The notes under the pieces: model-generated
Told to the model about the DNA's origin: nothing
Databases searched by the model: none
Seen by the model: the letters and a program-made list of their open reading frames with translations, nothing else
NCBI RefSeq assembly: GCF_002332255.1
Contig: NZ_NRGW01000001.1
Coordinates: 3,224,001-3,288,000 of the forward strand
Reading direction: 5' to 3'
Source of the DNA: Halomonas sp. JB37
Lineage (GTDB): Bacteria; Pseudomonadota; Gammaproteobacteria; Pseudomonadales; Halomonadaceae
Length of the DNA stretch: 64,000 nucleotides
Shown: positions 54,839 through 64,000 of the stretch, piece by piece
Layout: each line of letters begins with the position of its first letter
How positions within the stretch are numbered: the first letter of the stretch is position 1
Made by a program: the position numbers and the translations under genes

Positions 54839-55226
54839 GGTGTGATCTCATCAGAGGTTCAATAAACACTAGCCAACTACAAAGTAGGCTAACTATCACC
54901 CCATACTTTTCCCAAAGCATTATCCTCAAAAAACGCCCTACCGCTGCGATTTAAAAAGGCCGTACGATGTCAATCAGCGCTATGTCAATCCGCGCTAATT
55001 AGTACGTTAACTGCTGCTTTAACCGCTACGTTTGCAACTAAGGCGCGTAGCAGGCGGCATCGGTAGCATTGCTCCGGGAAAAATATGCGCCGTCGAATGG
55101 GAATGGCGGCGGGTCTCTTTCGTCAAACGATCAAGATTGTAGCATTCTCTACTGGTCTGGGTCATGCAAGAAGTGGCGCTTTGACGCACCCCAAGTAGTT
55201 GCTGTTTGATGCTATTGCCAAAGCGC
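54839..55226. promoter_or_regulatory. Intergenic region upstream of cyoA
   Basis: 388 bp between the cyoA start and the deoR stop. It should hold the cyo promoter. An open frame on the minus strand at 55019-55255 overlaps deoR and has no coding character. I could not assign an ArcA or FNR site with confidence. Confidence 0.5.
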
Positions 55227-56003
55227 TTATGCGATGCTAACAGTGGGCACATCACCGCCGGGATTGGTTAGTAACTGCGGCGCGCCCTTCTCATCGGTAA
55301 CGATTACATCAAAATCTTCCAGCGAGGCGAAGTAGGCCGGCCGAATCACGCCAAACTTGCTGGCATCCACCACTAATAAGCGCTGCATCGCCGTCGAAAT
55401 GGCCGCCTGTTTGGGCGCCACCTCATGAAAGTGGAAGCAGCTCACTCCGCGCGCAAGGTCCACTCCCGCTGCCGAAATGAGCGCTTTGTTAATACCCAAA
55501 CGCTCAATAGCCGCGGCCATCGTATCGCTGCCAAACGACTGGGAAACTGCATAGAATAGCCCACCCAATAGCACTAAGCGCACGTTGGGCAATGCAGCGA
55601 CCGCATTGGCCACATTGAGCGCATAGGTCACCACCGTCAGTTCTTGAAAATGGCTTAACTGACTTAATAGCGGGATAAGCGTCGAGCCGCAGTCAATGAA
55701 CAGCGTGTCGCCCTCCTCGATAAACGTAAGCGCGTGCTGGCAAAGCCGATATTTGGCTTGGTAATGGCTATCCTGCTGCTCGGTTAAATCATATTTAGGG
55801 ATTGCGCTAGCGTAGTTCGCCATAAAGAGGCGCCCACCCAGCAAACTAATAGCAGAGGGCTGGGTAGTGAGATCGCGGCGAATAGTCATTTCCGAGACAC
55901 TGCACAGCTCTGCGGCATCGCGCAAATGCAGGGTGCCGCCACAGGCAAGCGCTTCCTGAAGCCTGCTAATGCGCAACGCGCTACGGCCATTAATAGTGGG
56001 CAT
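55227..56003 (-). CDS. deoR: DeoR-family repressor of the nucleoside regulon
   Basis: A 258-residue DeoR/GlpR-type regulator: N-terminal helix-turn-helix (LHLRDAAELCSVSEMTIRRDL, residues 25-45), then a sugar-phosphate isomerase-like sensor domain (EEGDTLFIDCGSTLIPLL and ALISAAGVDLARG). Divergent from tsx, with a DeoR-type operator in between, and followed downstream of tsx by deo genes, so deoxyribose-5-phosphate is the likely inducer. Confidence 0.9.
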   Translation of the reverse strand: MPTINGRSALRISRLQEALACGGTLHLRDAAELCSVSEMTIRRDLTTQPSAISLLGGRLFMANYASAIPKYDLTEQQDSHYQAKYRLCQHALTFIEEGDTLFIDCGSTLIPLLSQLSHFQELTVVTYALNVANAVAALPNVRLVLLGGLFYAVSQSFGSDTMAAAIERLGINKALISAAGVDLARGVSCFHFHEVAPKQAAISTAMQRLLVVDASKFGVIRPAYFASLEDFDVIVTDEKGAPQLLTNPGGDVPTVSIA

Positions 56004-56223
56004 CCTCTTACGACCCCTCTTCTTATGATGACTGCGACATCCTTATCGCACTCATTCTTCACTGACGGCTTTTGATTCTATGTTGAGCGAACGTCGGCGT
56101 CATTGCCACTGACTTATTTTCACGGACACGACGACTTTTTATGCTCCGACGCCCTAAGCAAAAGAAATACCAAAAGCAGGTAGTAGAACGCTTGCAAATC
56201 CGCGTTATAAAAATAACACTAAA

Positions 56224-56239
56224 TGTTATAATTTTAACA
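56224..56239. promoter_or_regulatory. DeoR operator
   Basis: TGTTATAATTTTAACA matches the E. coli DeoR palindrome TGTTAGAATTCTAACA at 14 of 16 positions and keeps the outer TGTTA/TAACA arms. It lies 77 bp before tsx and 221 bp from deoR. Confidence 0.88.
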
Positions 56240-56315
56240 TTAACGCCAGCCCGCACGATTCTAACCTCGGATAGCCACCCTCTTTGGCTCCGCACTAACT
56301 TTTGTTGAGGCTTTC

Positions 56316-57176
56316 ATGACTACTCGTACACGCTCTTGTACACCCTCTCGCACCTTGCCTCTGATTCCGCTGGGCGCTGGCGTAGCTGGAATATTAGGAG
56401 CCACCTTTGCCACGCCGCTACTGGCAGCCCCCGCTCAGCCTAACTCTCTTAATCCGCTCTGGTCCTTTGCTAACGTCTCCGTTAACTACTTGGACTGGTC
56501 GAACGGCACCGAAGCCCGCACGGCCTCTAACGCGGCAAAAAGCGACTTTATGTTTCTCGAAATCGAAGGCGGCGCTGGCTTTAGCTGGGGCGAATTTTAC
56601 GGTTTTTTTGATTTCGAGAACCCTACCAACGACCAGTTTGATGAGTCCAGCGGTGGTAAAGACAACTTTCGCACTGCGGGCAAGCTCACGTCGCACATTT
56701 ATTTAGGCGACAGCCCGCTGTCAATTTACGCCCACCTTTACGACTTTCGCGACTATGGTTTTGAAAGCCGTGAGCAGGACCAGGTGCTGGGCTTAGGCTA
56801 CCTCACTACGTTTGATAACGGCCTATGGTTTAAACCGTTTATTGGCGCTGCTCGCGTGCAAAGCGATGGTTACACCGGCATGAACGGCTACATGGCAGGC
56901 TGGGTGGCGGGTTATGATTTCACTGCACTCAATCAGAACTTCAGCGTGACCAACTGGCACGAGCAAACGTTTGGCCGTGATGACGAGTATCTGGAGCAGA
57001 ACTATGTGGGCGCTTCCGCAGGCAGCGTAGGCACCAACGGCGCCTTAAGCCTCTGGTGGCACCCGAGTGACTTGATCACCACCGGCATTCAGTATCGCTA
57101 CTCAGAAAATAAGTTGGGCACTCCCAACGATTATCAAAATGCGATGATTTACTCCGTCAAGCTCAACTTACTATAA
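56316..57176 (+). CDS. tsx: Nucleoside-specific outer-membrane channel
   Basis: A 286-residue Tsx/OmpK-type channel. A signal peptide ends at PLLAAPA; the mature protein opens LWSFANVSVNYLDWSNGT, the Tsx hallmark, and continues with barrel strands such as FGLGYLTTF-like segments and a C-terminal YSVKLNLL. It passes nucleosides through the outer membrane to NupC. First gene of the plus-strand nucleoside cluster. Confidence 0.92.
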   Translation: MTTRTRSCTPSRTLPLIPLGAGVAGILGATFATPLLAAPAQPNSLNPLWSFANVSVNYLDWSNGTEARTASNAAKSDFMFLEIEGGAGFSWGEFYGFFDFENPTNDQFDESSGGKDNFRTAGKLTSHIYLGDSPLSIYAHLYDFRDYGFESREQDQVLGLGYLTTFDNGLWFKPFIGAARVQSDGYTGMNGYMAGWVAGYDFTALNQNFSVTNWHEQTFGRDDEYLEQNYVGASAGSVGTNGALSLWWHPSDLITTGIQYRYSENKLGTPNDYQNAMIYSVKLNLL

Positions 57177-57242
57177 GCATTTGCAACCAGTAAGCTTTTG
57201 TAACCCGCGCGCCTAACCCTCGCGTACTTGAAGGATCCCCCT

Positions 57243-58526
57243 ATGACACTCCTTATGAGCTTGGTAGGCATGGTCACGCTGGTGGCCATTGCTCTGATCT
57301 TTTCTTACGACCGTAAATCTATCCGCCTGCGCACCGTATTGGGCGCGTTCGCTATTCAAGCCGGCATTGGTGCCTTTGTACTGTATGTACCCTTCGGCCA
57401 GGCGGTGCTACAAGCTATATCGAGCGGCGTTAGCCAAATATTGGTCTATGCCAACGACGGTATTGGCTTTCTGTTTGGTGGCTTAGCCGACGTTGATAAC
57501 GTCGGCTTTGTGTTTGCCATTAAAGTGCTGCCGGTGATTATCTTCTTCTCATCACTGATTGCCGTGCTGTACTACATCGGCATTATGCAGTGGGTCATCC
57601 GCATCTTGGGTGGCGCGCTACAAAAAGCGCTTGGCACCTCACGCACCGAATCCCTTTCCGCCACCGCGAATATTTTTGTTGGCCAAACGGAAGCGCCGCT
57701 TGTGGTACGCCCGTTTATCGCCCGCATGACGCCTTCACAGCTGTTTGCAGTGATGTGTGGCGGCCTAGCCTCGGTGGCTGGCTCAGTACTGGCGGGTTAC
57801 GCCGCGCTGGGCATTCCTATGGAGTACTTGGTAGCAGCATCGTTCATGGCCGCCCCGGGCGGGCTGCTGTTTGCCAAGCTGATCATGCCGGAAACGCAAG
57901 ACGTAACGGATAGCGACAGCGTCTCCAAAGTGGAAGAAGAAATTGAGGCTCAGGAAGACAAGCCTGCCAACGTGTTAGACGCCGCCGCCTCCGGCGCCAC
58001 CTCTGGCCTTATGCTGGCCGCTAACGTGGGTGCTATGCTGTTAGCCTTTATCGCGCTAATTGCCTTAATTAACGGCATCCTTGGTGGCATTGGCGGCTGG
58101 GTTGGCTTTGAATCACTTAGCCTAGAAATGATCTTAGGCTGGCTGTTCGCGCCGCTGGCTTTTTTGCTCGGCGTGCCTTGGGAAGAAGCGACGTTGGCAG
58201 GTTCATTCATCGGCCAAAAGCTGGTGGTCAATGAGTTTGTCGCCTACATCAACTTAGCGCCGTACATTGATGGGGAACAGGTCGTTGCGGCCACGGGCCA
58301 ACTAATGACGCCGCACACCATGGCGATTCTCTCCTTTGCGCTATGTGGCTTTGCCAACCTATCCTCCATTGCGATTCTGCTGGGCGGCTTGGGCAGCATT
58401 GCACCCACCCGTCGCAAAGAAATTGCTCGCTTTGGTGTCAAAGCCGTTTTGGCCGGTACGCTTTCCAACTTAATGTCGGCCACTATTGCCGGCTTCTTTA
58501 TTGCGCTGAGTAGTGCCGCAAGCTAA
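57243..58526 (+). CDS. nupC: Concentrative nucleoside transporter (NupC family)
   Basis: A 427-residue cation:nucleoside symporter with about ten hydrophobic segments. Blocks include [36 protein letters not shown] and the C-terminal [20 protein letters not shown], diagnostic for CNT proteins. Start 57243 (MTLLM) with AAGGATCC upstream is preferred over a codon at 57228. A hairpin with a T run separates it from deoC. Confidence 0.93.
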   Translation: MTLLMSLVGMVTLVAIALIFSYDRKSIRLRTVLGAFAIQAGIGAFVLYVPFGQAVLQAISSGVSQILVYANDGIGFLFGGLADVDNVGFVFAIKVLPVIIFFSSLIAVLYYIGIMQWVIRILGGALQKALGTSRTESLSATANIFVGQTEAPLVVRPFIARMTPSQLFAVMCGGLASVAGSVLAGYAALGIPMEYLVAASFMAAPGGLLFAKLIMPETQDVTDSDSVSKVEEEIEAQEDKPANVLDAAASGATSGLMLAANVGAMLLAFIALIALINGILGGIGGWVGFESLSLEMILGWLFAPLAFLLGVPWEEATLAGSFIGQKLVVNEFVAYINLAPYIDGEQVVAATGQLMTPHTMAILSFALCGFANLSSIAILLGGLGSIAPTRRKEIARFGVKAVLAGTLSNLMSATIAGFFIALSSAAS

Positions 58527-58549
58527 CAGCAGCAAGCACGACACCCTTT

Positions 58550-58590
58550 AACGGACGCTGTTGTTTTAGATCGCAGTGTCCGTTTTTTCT
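58550..58590 (+). terminator. Terminator between nupC and deoC
   Basis: An 11-bp stem (AACGGACGCTG with CAGTGTCCGTT, one G-T pair) around a 13-base loop, followed by TTTTTTCTTTT. It lies 24-64 bp after nupC and 23 bp before deoC, so deoC-cdd may be partly attenuated or may have its own promoter. Confidence 0.8.
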
Positions 58591-58612
58591 TTTACCAATT
58601 TGCGAGAATTCT

Positions 58613-59407
58613 ATGACCGCGACTGCCTCCCCACAAATCGCTCAAGCCGCCCGCCAAGCGCTGACGATGATGGATTTGACAAGCCTGAATGACAATGACA
58701 CCGACAGCACGATCGAATCGCTGTGCCAGCAGGTGAAAACGCCTTTCGGACACCCGGCCGCGGTATGCGTTTATCCGCAGTTTATTGTCACTGCGCAGCG
58801 CGCGCTCACTGCCCACACGCTCAATGATCAGGTCAAGATTGCCACTGTTACCAACTTTCCCCATGGCGGTGACGACATCATGGGTGCTGCTCGTGAAACC
58901 CGCGATGCCGTTGCCTCAGGTGCGCATGAAGTGGATGTAGTATTTCCCTACCGCGCGCTAATGGCAGGCGACGAAGAAACAGGACTTGAACTGGTTGAGA
59001 TGTGCAAAGCCGCCTGTGCTGGCCAGGCGCTACTCAAAGTGATTATTGAGTCTGGCGAACTCAAAGAGCCTGCGTTGATCAAACGCGCCAGTGAAATTGC
59101 CATTGAAGGTGGCGCCGACTTTATTAAAACGTCGACCGGCAAAGTGGCCGTCAACGCCACGTTAGAAGCCGCTGAAATTATGCTCAACGCGATTAAAGCC
59201 AGCGGTAAAGACGTTGGATTCAAAGCGGCGGGTGGCGTTAAAACCGCTGAAGATGCGGCCGAATATTTGGCTCTCGCCAGCGATATCATGGGGGCCGCCT
59301 GGGTGACGCCGGCGCACTTTCGCTTCGGCGCCTCTAGCCTGTTAGGCAACTTATTAGACACATTGACCGGCAACACCAACGCCGCCCCCATTGACGGAGG
59401 TTATTAA
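58613..59407 (+). CDS. deoC: Deoxyribose-phosphate aldolase
   Basis: A 264-residue class I aldolase that splits deoxyribose-5-phosphate to acetaldehyde and glyceraldehyde-3-phosphate. The Schiff-base Lys is in [15 protein letters not shown]; the second catalytic Lys is in [14 protein letters not shown], and [12 protein letters not shown] is conserved. The stop overlaps the deoA start by one base. Confidence 0.96.
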   Translation: MTATASPQIAQAARQALTMMDLTSLNDNDTDSTIESLCQQVKTPFGHPAAVCVYPQFIVTAQRALTAHTLNDQVKIATVTNFPHGGDDIMGAARETRDAVASGAHEVDVVFPYRALMAGDEETGLELVEMCKAACAGQALLKVIIESGELKEPALIKRASEIAIEGGADFIKTSTGKVAVNATLEAAEIMLNAIKASGKDVGFKAAGGVKTAEDAAEYLALASDIMGAAWVTPAHFRFGASSLLGNLLDTLTGNTNAAPIDGGY

Positions 59408-60762
59408 TGTCAGCCAACGCAACCAAACATGCCCTACTTCCTCAAGAGCTGATTCGCCTTAAGCGTGACGGCCAACCGCTGCCTGCTGAAGAGATTAAAG
59501 GTTTCGTGCAGGGCATTGCCGATGACCGCATTAGCGATGCCCAAATTGGCGCCTTCACCATGGCCGTGTTTCTCAACGGTATGAGCCGTGAAGAAGTGGT
59601 CGCACTGACTACCGCCACCCGCGACTCCGGCCATGTGATGCAGTGGAGCGACCTAAACCTGCCCGGCCCGATTGTTGATAAGCACTCCACCGGCGGCGTA
59701 GGCGATTTAGTCTCGCTAGTACTCGGCCCGTGGGTCGCTGCTTGCGGTGCCTTTGTGCCGATGATTTCTGGGCGTGGCCTGGGTCATACCGGCGGCACGC
59801 TGGATAAGCTTGAATCAATCCCCGGCTACGACCCTTACCCTGCGCCAGAACGCTTTCGCGAGGTGGTGAAATCCACCGGCGTGGCTATTATCGGCCAAAC
59901 GGGCGACTTGGCCCCCGCGGACAAACGTATTTACGGCGTGCGTGATGTGACCGCTACAGTGGAATCTATTCCGCTGATTACCGCCTCTATCCTGGGTAAA
60001 AAGCTGGCGTCAGGGCTGGATGCGCTAGTCATGGATGTCAAAGTCGGCAGTGGCGCTTTTATGCCCACGCCGGAAAAATCCCGCGAGCTTGCCAAAAGTA
60101 TCGCGAACGTAGCAACGCAGGCGGGCACCCCCACCACGGCCCTGCTTACCGACATGAGCCAGCCGCTGGCGCCCTGTGCCGGTAACGCTGTCGAGATTGT
60201 TGAAACACTGGCGCTGCTGCGCGGCGACCGCGCGGGTAGCCGCGTGATGCAGGTAACGCGTGAGTTGGCGGTGGAAATGCTGATTGCTGGCAAACTCGCA
60301 GGTTCCCGTGAAGATGCGCTTAAACAGCTTGAAAAAGCGCTAACCTCCGGCGCTGCCGCCGAAGTATTTGCCCGTATGGTGCGCGAGCTTGGCGGCCCCA
60401 GCGACTTTATGGAACGCTCTGATCACTACCTGGCCAAGGCCGAGGTGATTAAACCGGTATACGCCGAGCAAGCAGGCATCGTACAGCGTATTGATACCCG
60501 CGCCGTGGGCATGAGCGTGGTGGAACTGGGTGGTGGTCGCCTGCGTAACGACGCAAGCGTTGACCACAGCGTAGGCTTCACAGAGATCGTAGAAACTGGC
60601 GATAGCGTGGATAGTCAGCGCCCCATCGCCATGGTTCACGCCCGCGATAACGCCGCCGCAGAGCGTGCCGCAGAGCAACTGCGTGCAGCGTTTACGATTG
60701 GCGAGAGTACGGCCAGCGCCGATACCCTGCTGCAAGACACGTTTCGTGGAGAAGCCTCATGA
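59407..60762 (+). CDS. deoA: Thymidine phosphorylase
   Basis: A 451-residue pyrimidine nucleoside phosphorylase. [17 protein letters not shown] is the phosphate-binding motif (residues 85-100), and [20 protein letters not shown] the thymidine pocket signature. It overlaps deoB by 4 bp. Confidence 0.96.
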   Translation: MSANATKHALLPQELIRLKRDGQPLPAEEIKGFVQGIADDRISDAQIGAFTMAVFLNGMSREEVVALTTATRDSGHVMQWSDLNLPGPIVDKHSTGGVGDLVSLVLGPWVAACGAFVPMISGRGLGHTGGTLDKLESIPGYDPYPAPERFREVVKSTGVAIIGQTGDLAPADKRIYGVRDVTATVESIPLITASILGKKLASGLDALVMDVKVGSGAFMPTPEKSRELAKSIANVATQAGTPTTALLTDMSQPLAPCAGNAVEIVETLALLRGDRAGSRVMQVTRELAVEMLIAGKLAGSREDALKQLEKALTSGAAAEVFARMVRELGGPSDFMERSDHYLAKAEVIKPVYAEQAGIVQRIDTRAVGMSVVELGGGRLRNDASVDHSVGFTEIVETGDSVDSQRPIAMVHARDNAAAERAAEQLRAAFTIGESTASADTLLQDTFRGEAS

Positions 60763-62003
60763 GCCGCGCGATTGTAATCGTCCTTGATTCTTTTGGAATT
60801 GGCGCTGCCCCGGATGCCGCCACCTTTGGCGATGTAGGGGCTGACACTCTCGGCCACATAGCCGCCGCCTGCGCCCGTGGCGAAGCCGATAACGCCCACC
60901 GGGCAGGGCCACTCAAGCTGCCCAACATGGCCAAGCTTGGCCTGTTTCATGCCCACCGCGATGCCACCGGCAGCGTGGCCGAAGGCGTAACGCTACCGGA
61001 AAGCCTGGAAGGCGCTTACGCCCACGCTAAGGAAATTTCCAGCGGTAAAGACACCCCTTCCGGCCACTGGGAAATCGCCGGCGTGCCGGTGCGCTTTGAC
61101 TGGGGCTACTTTCTCGATAAAACCGACAGCTTCCCCCTTGAGCTGCTCGACGCTATTGTCCAGGAAGCCGATTTGACCGGCGTGATTGGCAATTGCCACG
61201 CCTCGGGCACCGAGATCATCGCTCGCTTGGGTGAAGAACATATCGCGACGGACAAACCGATCGTTTATACCTCCGCTGATTCGGTGTTTCAGATCGCCGC
61301 TCACGAAGAACATTTTGGCCTGGAACGGCTGTATAAGCTCTGCGAGACCGTGCGCAAACTGCTTGAGCCCTACAACATTGGCCGCGTCATCGCCCGCCCG
61401 TTTGTGGGCGAAGACAGCAACACCTTCGCCCGCACTGGCAATCGCCGCGACTACAGCGTTGAGCCGCCGGCCCCCACGGTGCTGCAAAAGCTCGCCGATG
61501 CCGGCGGCGAAGTGGTGTCTATTGGTAAAATCGCCGACATTTACGCTCACTGCGGCATTACCCACAAAGTAAAAGCCAGCGGCCACGATGCGCTGATGGA
61601 TGCCACGCTCAGCGAGATCAAGCGCACGAGTCAGAGTGACGTCGGTGAGCGCGCCATGATCATGGCCAACTTTGTCGATTTTGACTCGGTGTACGGCCAT
61701 CGCCGCGACGTGCCCGGCTACGCCGCGGCGCTTGAAGACTTTGATGCCAAGCTGCCCACCCTGCTGGCGGCACTCAGTGACGACGACCTGCTGATTCTAA
61801 CTGCCGATCACGGCTGCGACCCCAGCTGGCATGGCACCGAGCACACTCGCGAGTACATCCCCATTTTGGTACACGGCCCCGGTTTCACCCCCGGCCCGCT
61901 GGGCGAGCGCGACACCTTTGCAGACATTGGCCAAACCCTGGCCGACTTTTTCCTGCTACCGGCCATGGCCGATGGCGAAAGCTTTCTTCCTAACGCTAGC
62001 TAG
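60759..62003 (+). CDS. deoB: Phosphopentomutase
   Basis: A 414-residue alkaline-phosphatase-superfamily enzyme converting ribose/deoxyribose-1-phosphate to the 5-phosphates. The metal site residues lie in [13 protein letters not shown] at the start and [20 protein letters not shown] near residue 345. Cotranscribed with deoA and deoD. Confidence 0.96.
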   Translation: MSRAIVIVLDSFGIGAAPDAATFGDVGADTLGHIAAACARGEADNAHRAGPLKLPNMAKLGLFHAHRDATGSVAEGVTLPESLEGAYAHAKEISSGKDTPSGHWEIAGVPVRFDWGYFLDKTDSFPLELLDAIVQEADLTGVIGNCHASGTEIIARLGEEHIATDKPIVYTSADSVFQIAAHEEHFGLERLYKLCETVRKLLEPYNIGRVIARPFVGEDSNTFARTGNRRDYSVEPPAPTVLQKLADAGGEVVSIGKIADIYAHCGITHKVKASGHDALMDATLSEIKRTSQSDVGERAMIMANFVDFDSVYGHRRDVPGYAAALEDFDAKLPTLLAALSDDDLLILTADHGCDPSWHGTEHTREYIPILVHGPGFTPGPLGERDTFADIGQTLADFFLLPAMADGESFLPNAS

Positions 62004-62031
62004 CGCCTAGCGCCGCTTAAAGGAGACTTTT

Positions 62032-62757
62032 ATGGCAACCCCACACATTAACGCCGCCCCCGGTGACTTCGCCGATACTGTATTAATGCCCGGCGATCCG
62101 CTGCGCGCCAAATACATCGCCGACACCTATCTAGAAGACGTTCGCCAGGTTAATGATGTTCGCAACATGTTTGGCTACACCGGTACTTATAAAGGCCGCA
62201 AAATTTCTGTGATGGGCCACGGCATGGGCATTCCGTCGGTCTCCATTTATGCCAAAGAGCTGATCACCGACTACGGTGTGAAATCGCTGATTCGCGTGGG
62301 CTCTTGCGGCGCGGTTCGTGACGATGTTAACGTGCGCGATGTGGTCATTGGCATGGGCGCCAGCACCGACTCTAAGGTCAACCGCATGCGCTTTAACGAC
62401 CACGATTTTGCAGCGATTGCGGACTTTGACCTGACGCTGCACGCGGTGGCCGCAGCAAAGGCTCAGAACGTTCCGGTAAAAGTCGGCAATATATTCTCAG
62501 CTGACCTGTTCTACAACCCTCAGACCGAGATGGCCGAAATGCTGAAGCGCTACGGTATTGTCGGTGTTGAGATGGAAGCTGCTGGCCTGTACGGCGTCGC
62601 CGCCGAGTTCGGCGCTCGCGCCATGACGATATGCACCGTGTCGGATCATATTTTGAAGGGTGAATCGCTCTCCAGCGCCGACCGTCAATCGACCTTCGAC
62701 GATATGATGCTGATTGCGCTAGACACCGTGCTGCGCGACGACGCAGCGCGCGCTTAG
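62032..62757 (+). CDS. deoD: Purine nucleoside phosphorylase (hexameric type)
   Basis: A 241-residue E. coli-type hexameric [22 protein letters not shown] is the N-terminal phosphate site; [17 protein letters not shown] and CTVSDHI (catalytic Asp) are conserved. It cleaves purine nucleosides phosphorolytically and feeds DeoB. AAGGAG lies upstream. Confidence 0.96.
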   Translation: MATPHINAAPGDFADTVLMPGDPLRAKYIADTYLEDVRQVNDVRNMFGYTGTYKGRKISVMGHGMGIPSVSIYAKELITDYGVKSLIRVGSCGAVRDDVNVRDVVIGMGASTDSKVNRMRFNDHDFAAIADFDLTLHAVAAAKAQNVPVKVGNIFSADLFYNPQTEMAEMLKRYGIVGVEMEAAGLYGVAAEFGARAMTICTVSDHILKGESLSSADRQSTFDDMMLIALDTVLRDDAARA

Positions 62758-62769
62758 GAGACAGTGCTC

Positions 62770-63207
62770 ATGAGTCAACGTTCTGATGAGTTAATTACAG
62801 CAGAGATCGTTTCAGAAGAAATCGTTCAACAGCTGCTAAGTGCGCAAGCCAATGCCTATGCACCCTACTCGAACCACCCGGTAGCTTCAGTGATGGTGAC
62901 GTCGGATGGCCAGCAGTTTGCGGGCACCAACGTGGAAGTAGCGCACTATAAAGGCCTGTGTGCCGAAGCATCGGCTATCTCTGCGATGGTCACTGCAGGG
63001 CAGCGCCAGCTCGCGACCGTGTACGTGATGGGACCAGGCGATCATCTTTGCACGCCTTGCGGCGATTGCCGCCAGCGTATTCGCGAGTTCGCAACGCCAG
63101 CAACGCAAATCAAGGTACTTTCCGCTCGCGGCGAGCTGATGAAAACCTACACCATGGAAACCCTACTGCCCGACGCCTTCGGCCCCGAGCAGTTGCCACC
63201 GCGTTAA
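62770..63207 (+). CDS. cdd: Cytidine deaminase
   Basis: A 145-residue zinc deaminase. GLCAEASAISAM carries the Cys ligand and catalytic Glu, and CTPCGDCRQRIREF the other two Zn cysteines, matching the short tetrameric type. YSNHPVASVMVTSDG forms the substrate loop. Start 62770 (MSQR) has TAGGAGA upstream. Last gene of the deo cluster. Confidence 0.95.
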   Translation: MSQRSDELITAEIVSEEIVQQLLSAQANAYAPYSNHPVASVMVTSDGQQFAGTNVEVAHYKGLCAEASAISAMVTAGQRQLATVYVMGPGDHLCTPCGDCRQRIREFATPATQIKVLSARGELMKTYTMETLLPDAFGPEQLPPR

Positions 63208-63228
63208 TCCCACCTGCACGGCATTAAG

Positions 63229-63256
63229 AACCAGCCCCTTCGCGGGCTGGTTTTGT
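63229..63256 (+). terminator. Terminator of the deo-cdd operon
   Basis: A 9-bp stem AACCAGCCC with GGGCTGGTT (loop CTTCGC), followed by TTTTGT. It lies 22 bp past the cdd stop. Confidence 0.9.
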
Positions 63257-63340
63257 GCGTTTATTGCTCGTACCCTTAGTGATGACGACTTATCGATGAT
63301 GAAGTGTGCCGCTTAGAGCACATTCCCCTTGGAGAACGCC

Positions 63341-64000
63341 ATGGCTGGTTTACTGCCCAACGTCGATCCCGACGGCTTGCTTGAGTACTCAGTGGTCTAC
63401 ACAGACCGCTCGCTAAATCATATGTCGCAGCAGTTTCAAGGCGTGATGCGCGACATTTCTGCCACGCTGAAAGAAGTCTACAGCGCTCACTCAGTGGCCA
63501 TTGTGCCCGGTAGCGGAACCTTTGGCATGGAGGCGGTAGCGCGTCAGTTTGCGCTCGATCAGAAAACCCTGGTCATCCGCAACGGCTGGTTTAGCTATCG
63601 CTGGACGCAAATTATTGAGATGGGTTGCTTAACTGATCAGCACACGGTGCTTAAAGCGCGGCGACTTAATGCAGATGATGCGACTGCGCCTTTTCAGCCG
63701 GTGCCCATTGATGAAGCCGTAGCGCAGATTCTTAGTGAAAAACCTGCTGTCGTATTCGCCCCGCAGGTGGAAACCTCGGCTGGCTTGTTGCTGCCGGACG
63801 ACTATATCCAGGCGCTTGCAGAGGCCACTCACGAAGTGGGCGGTTTGTTTGTGTTAGACGCCATCGCCGCTGGCACGCTATGGGTAAATATGCAGACGCT
63901 CGGCATTGACGTGGTGGTAAGCGCCCCGCAGAAAGGCTGGAGCGGCTCACCCTGCTGCGCGATGGTGATGCTCTCAGAGCGCGCCACACAGCGATTAAGT
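63341..64000 (+). CDS. Class V aminotransferase (3' part beyond window)
   Basis: An open frame from ATG 63341 (TTGGAGA upstream) to the right edge, 220 residues. It reads like a fold-type I PLP enzyme of the serine-pyruvate/alanine-glyoxylate aminotransferase type: AIVPGSGTFGMEAVARQF (phosphate site), ETSAGLLLPDDYIQALAE, FVLDAIAAGTLWV (the PLP Asp), and APQKGWSGSPC with the Schiff-base Lys. It follows the cdd terminator and is a separate unit. Confidence 0.85.
   Translation, partial: MAGLLPNVDPDGLLEYSVVYTDRSLNHMSQQFQGVMRDISATLKEVYSAHSVAIVPGSGTFGMEAVARQFALDQKTLVIRNGWFSYRWTQIIEMGCLTDQHTVLKARRLNADDATAPFQPVPIDEAVAQILSEKPAVVFAPQVETSAGLLLPDDYIQALAEATHEVGGLFVLDAIAAGTLWVNMQTLGIDVVVSAPQKGWSGSPCCAMVMLSERATQRLS

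Noticed and set aside
55019..55255. Open frame of 78 codons on the minus strand between cyoA and deoR
   Set aside because: It overlaps the deoR 3' end, has no ribosome site, biased or atypical residue content and no recognisable domain.

Overview
The window reads as chromosomal DNA of a moderately halophilic gammaproteobacterium, most likely Halomonas/Vreelandella or a close relative. This rests on the gene families (long class II IlvC with divergent IlvY, cyoABCDE, MntP, several TRAP and TTT carboxylate transporters), not on a marker gene; no rRNA or tRNA is present. Most of it is ordinary metabolism, interrupted by one integron and several insertion-sequence (IS) scars.

Layout. 1-6.4 kb: sulfur scavenging (a partial acyl-CoA-dehydrogenase-like flavoenzyme, ssuA-ssuE-ssuD) divergent from a metQ-metN-metI type importer, then a frameshifted small gene. 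7-10 kb: a short ModE-like regulator, a ModE-type operator and modABC. 10.1-17.5 kb: IS debris, a D-2-hydroxyacid dehydrogenase and GntR regulator divergent from a tripartite tricarboxylate (TTT) transporter plus an AbrB-family membrane protein, whose stop codon has been hit by a now decayed IS5-family element. 17.6-25.2 kb: a uniform minus-strand cluster (Lrp-type regulator, class V aminotransferase, flavin monooxygenase, two AhpD/CMD-fold proteins, TRAP transporter) that looks like an uncharacterised uptake-and-oxidation pathway. 25.8-33.5 kb: mntP, a sodium-solute symporter with a 43-residue companion, ilvY/ilvC, modF and small genes.

About 34.19-38.28 kb is an integron. An IntI-type integrase reduced to its N-terminal ~65 residues diverges from six minus-strand gene cassettes (two GNAT acetyltransferases, a HEPN-like helical protein, a P-loop kinase, a GFA-family protein, a pentapeptide-repeat protein) separated by attC-like sites. 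The 7-base R' and R'' boxes of the two cassettes nearest the integrase are exactly complementary, which defines their borders; the match decays in distal cassettes. A LexA-like box lies before intI and a perfect 26-bp inverted repeat lies beside the attI point.

38.3-64 kb: a methyltransferase; a TPP riboswitch driving tenA-thiC; a Zur box before aztC-aztD without the aztAB transporter genes; csbD; a DUF2955/HlyD efflux pair whose membrane gene is split by an apparently intact IS3-family element with a 3-bp target duplication; a small outer-membrane protein, an EamA permease, the cytochrome bo3 operon cyoABCDE; then the nucleoside regulon (deoR divergent from tsx-nupC, deoC-deoA-deoB-deoD-cdd) with a near-perfect DeoR operator. 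The window ends inside a second class V aminotransferase.
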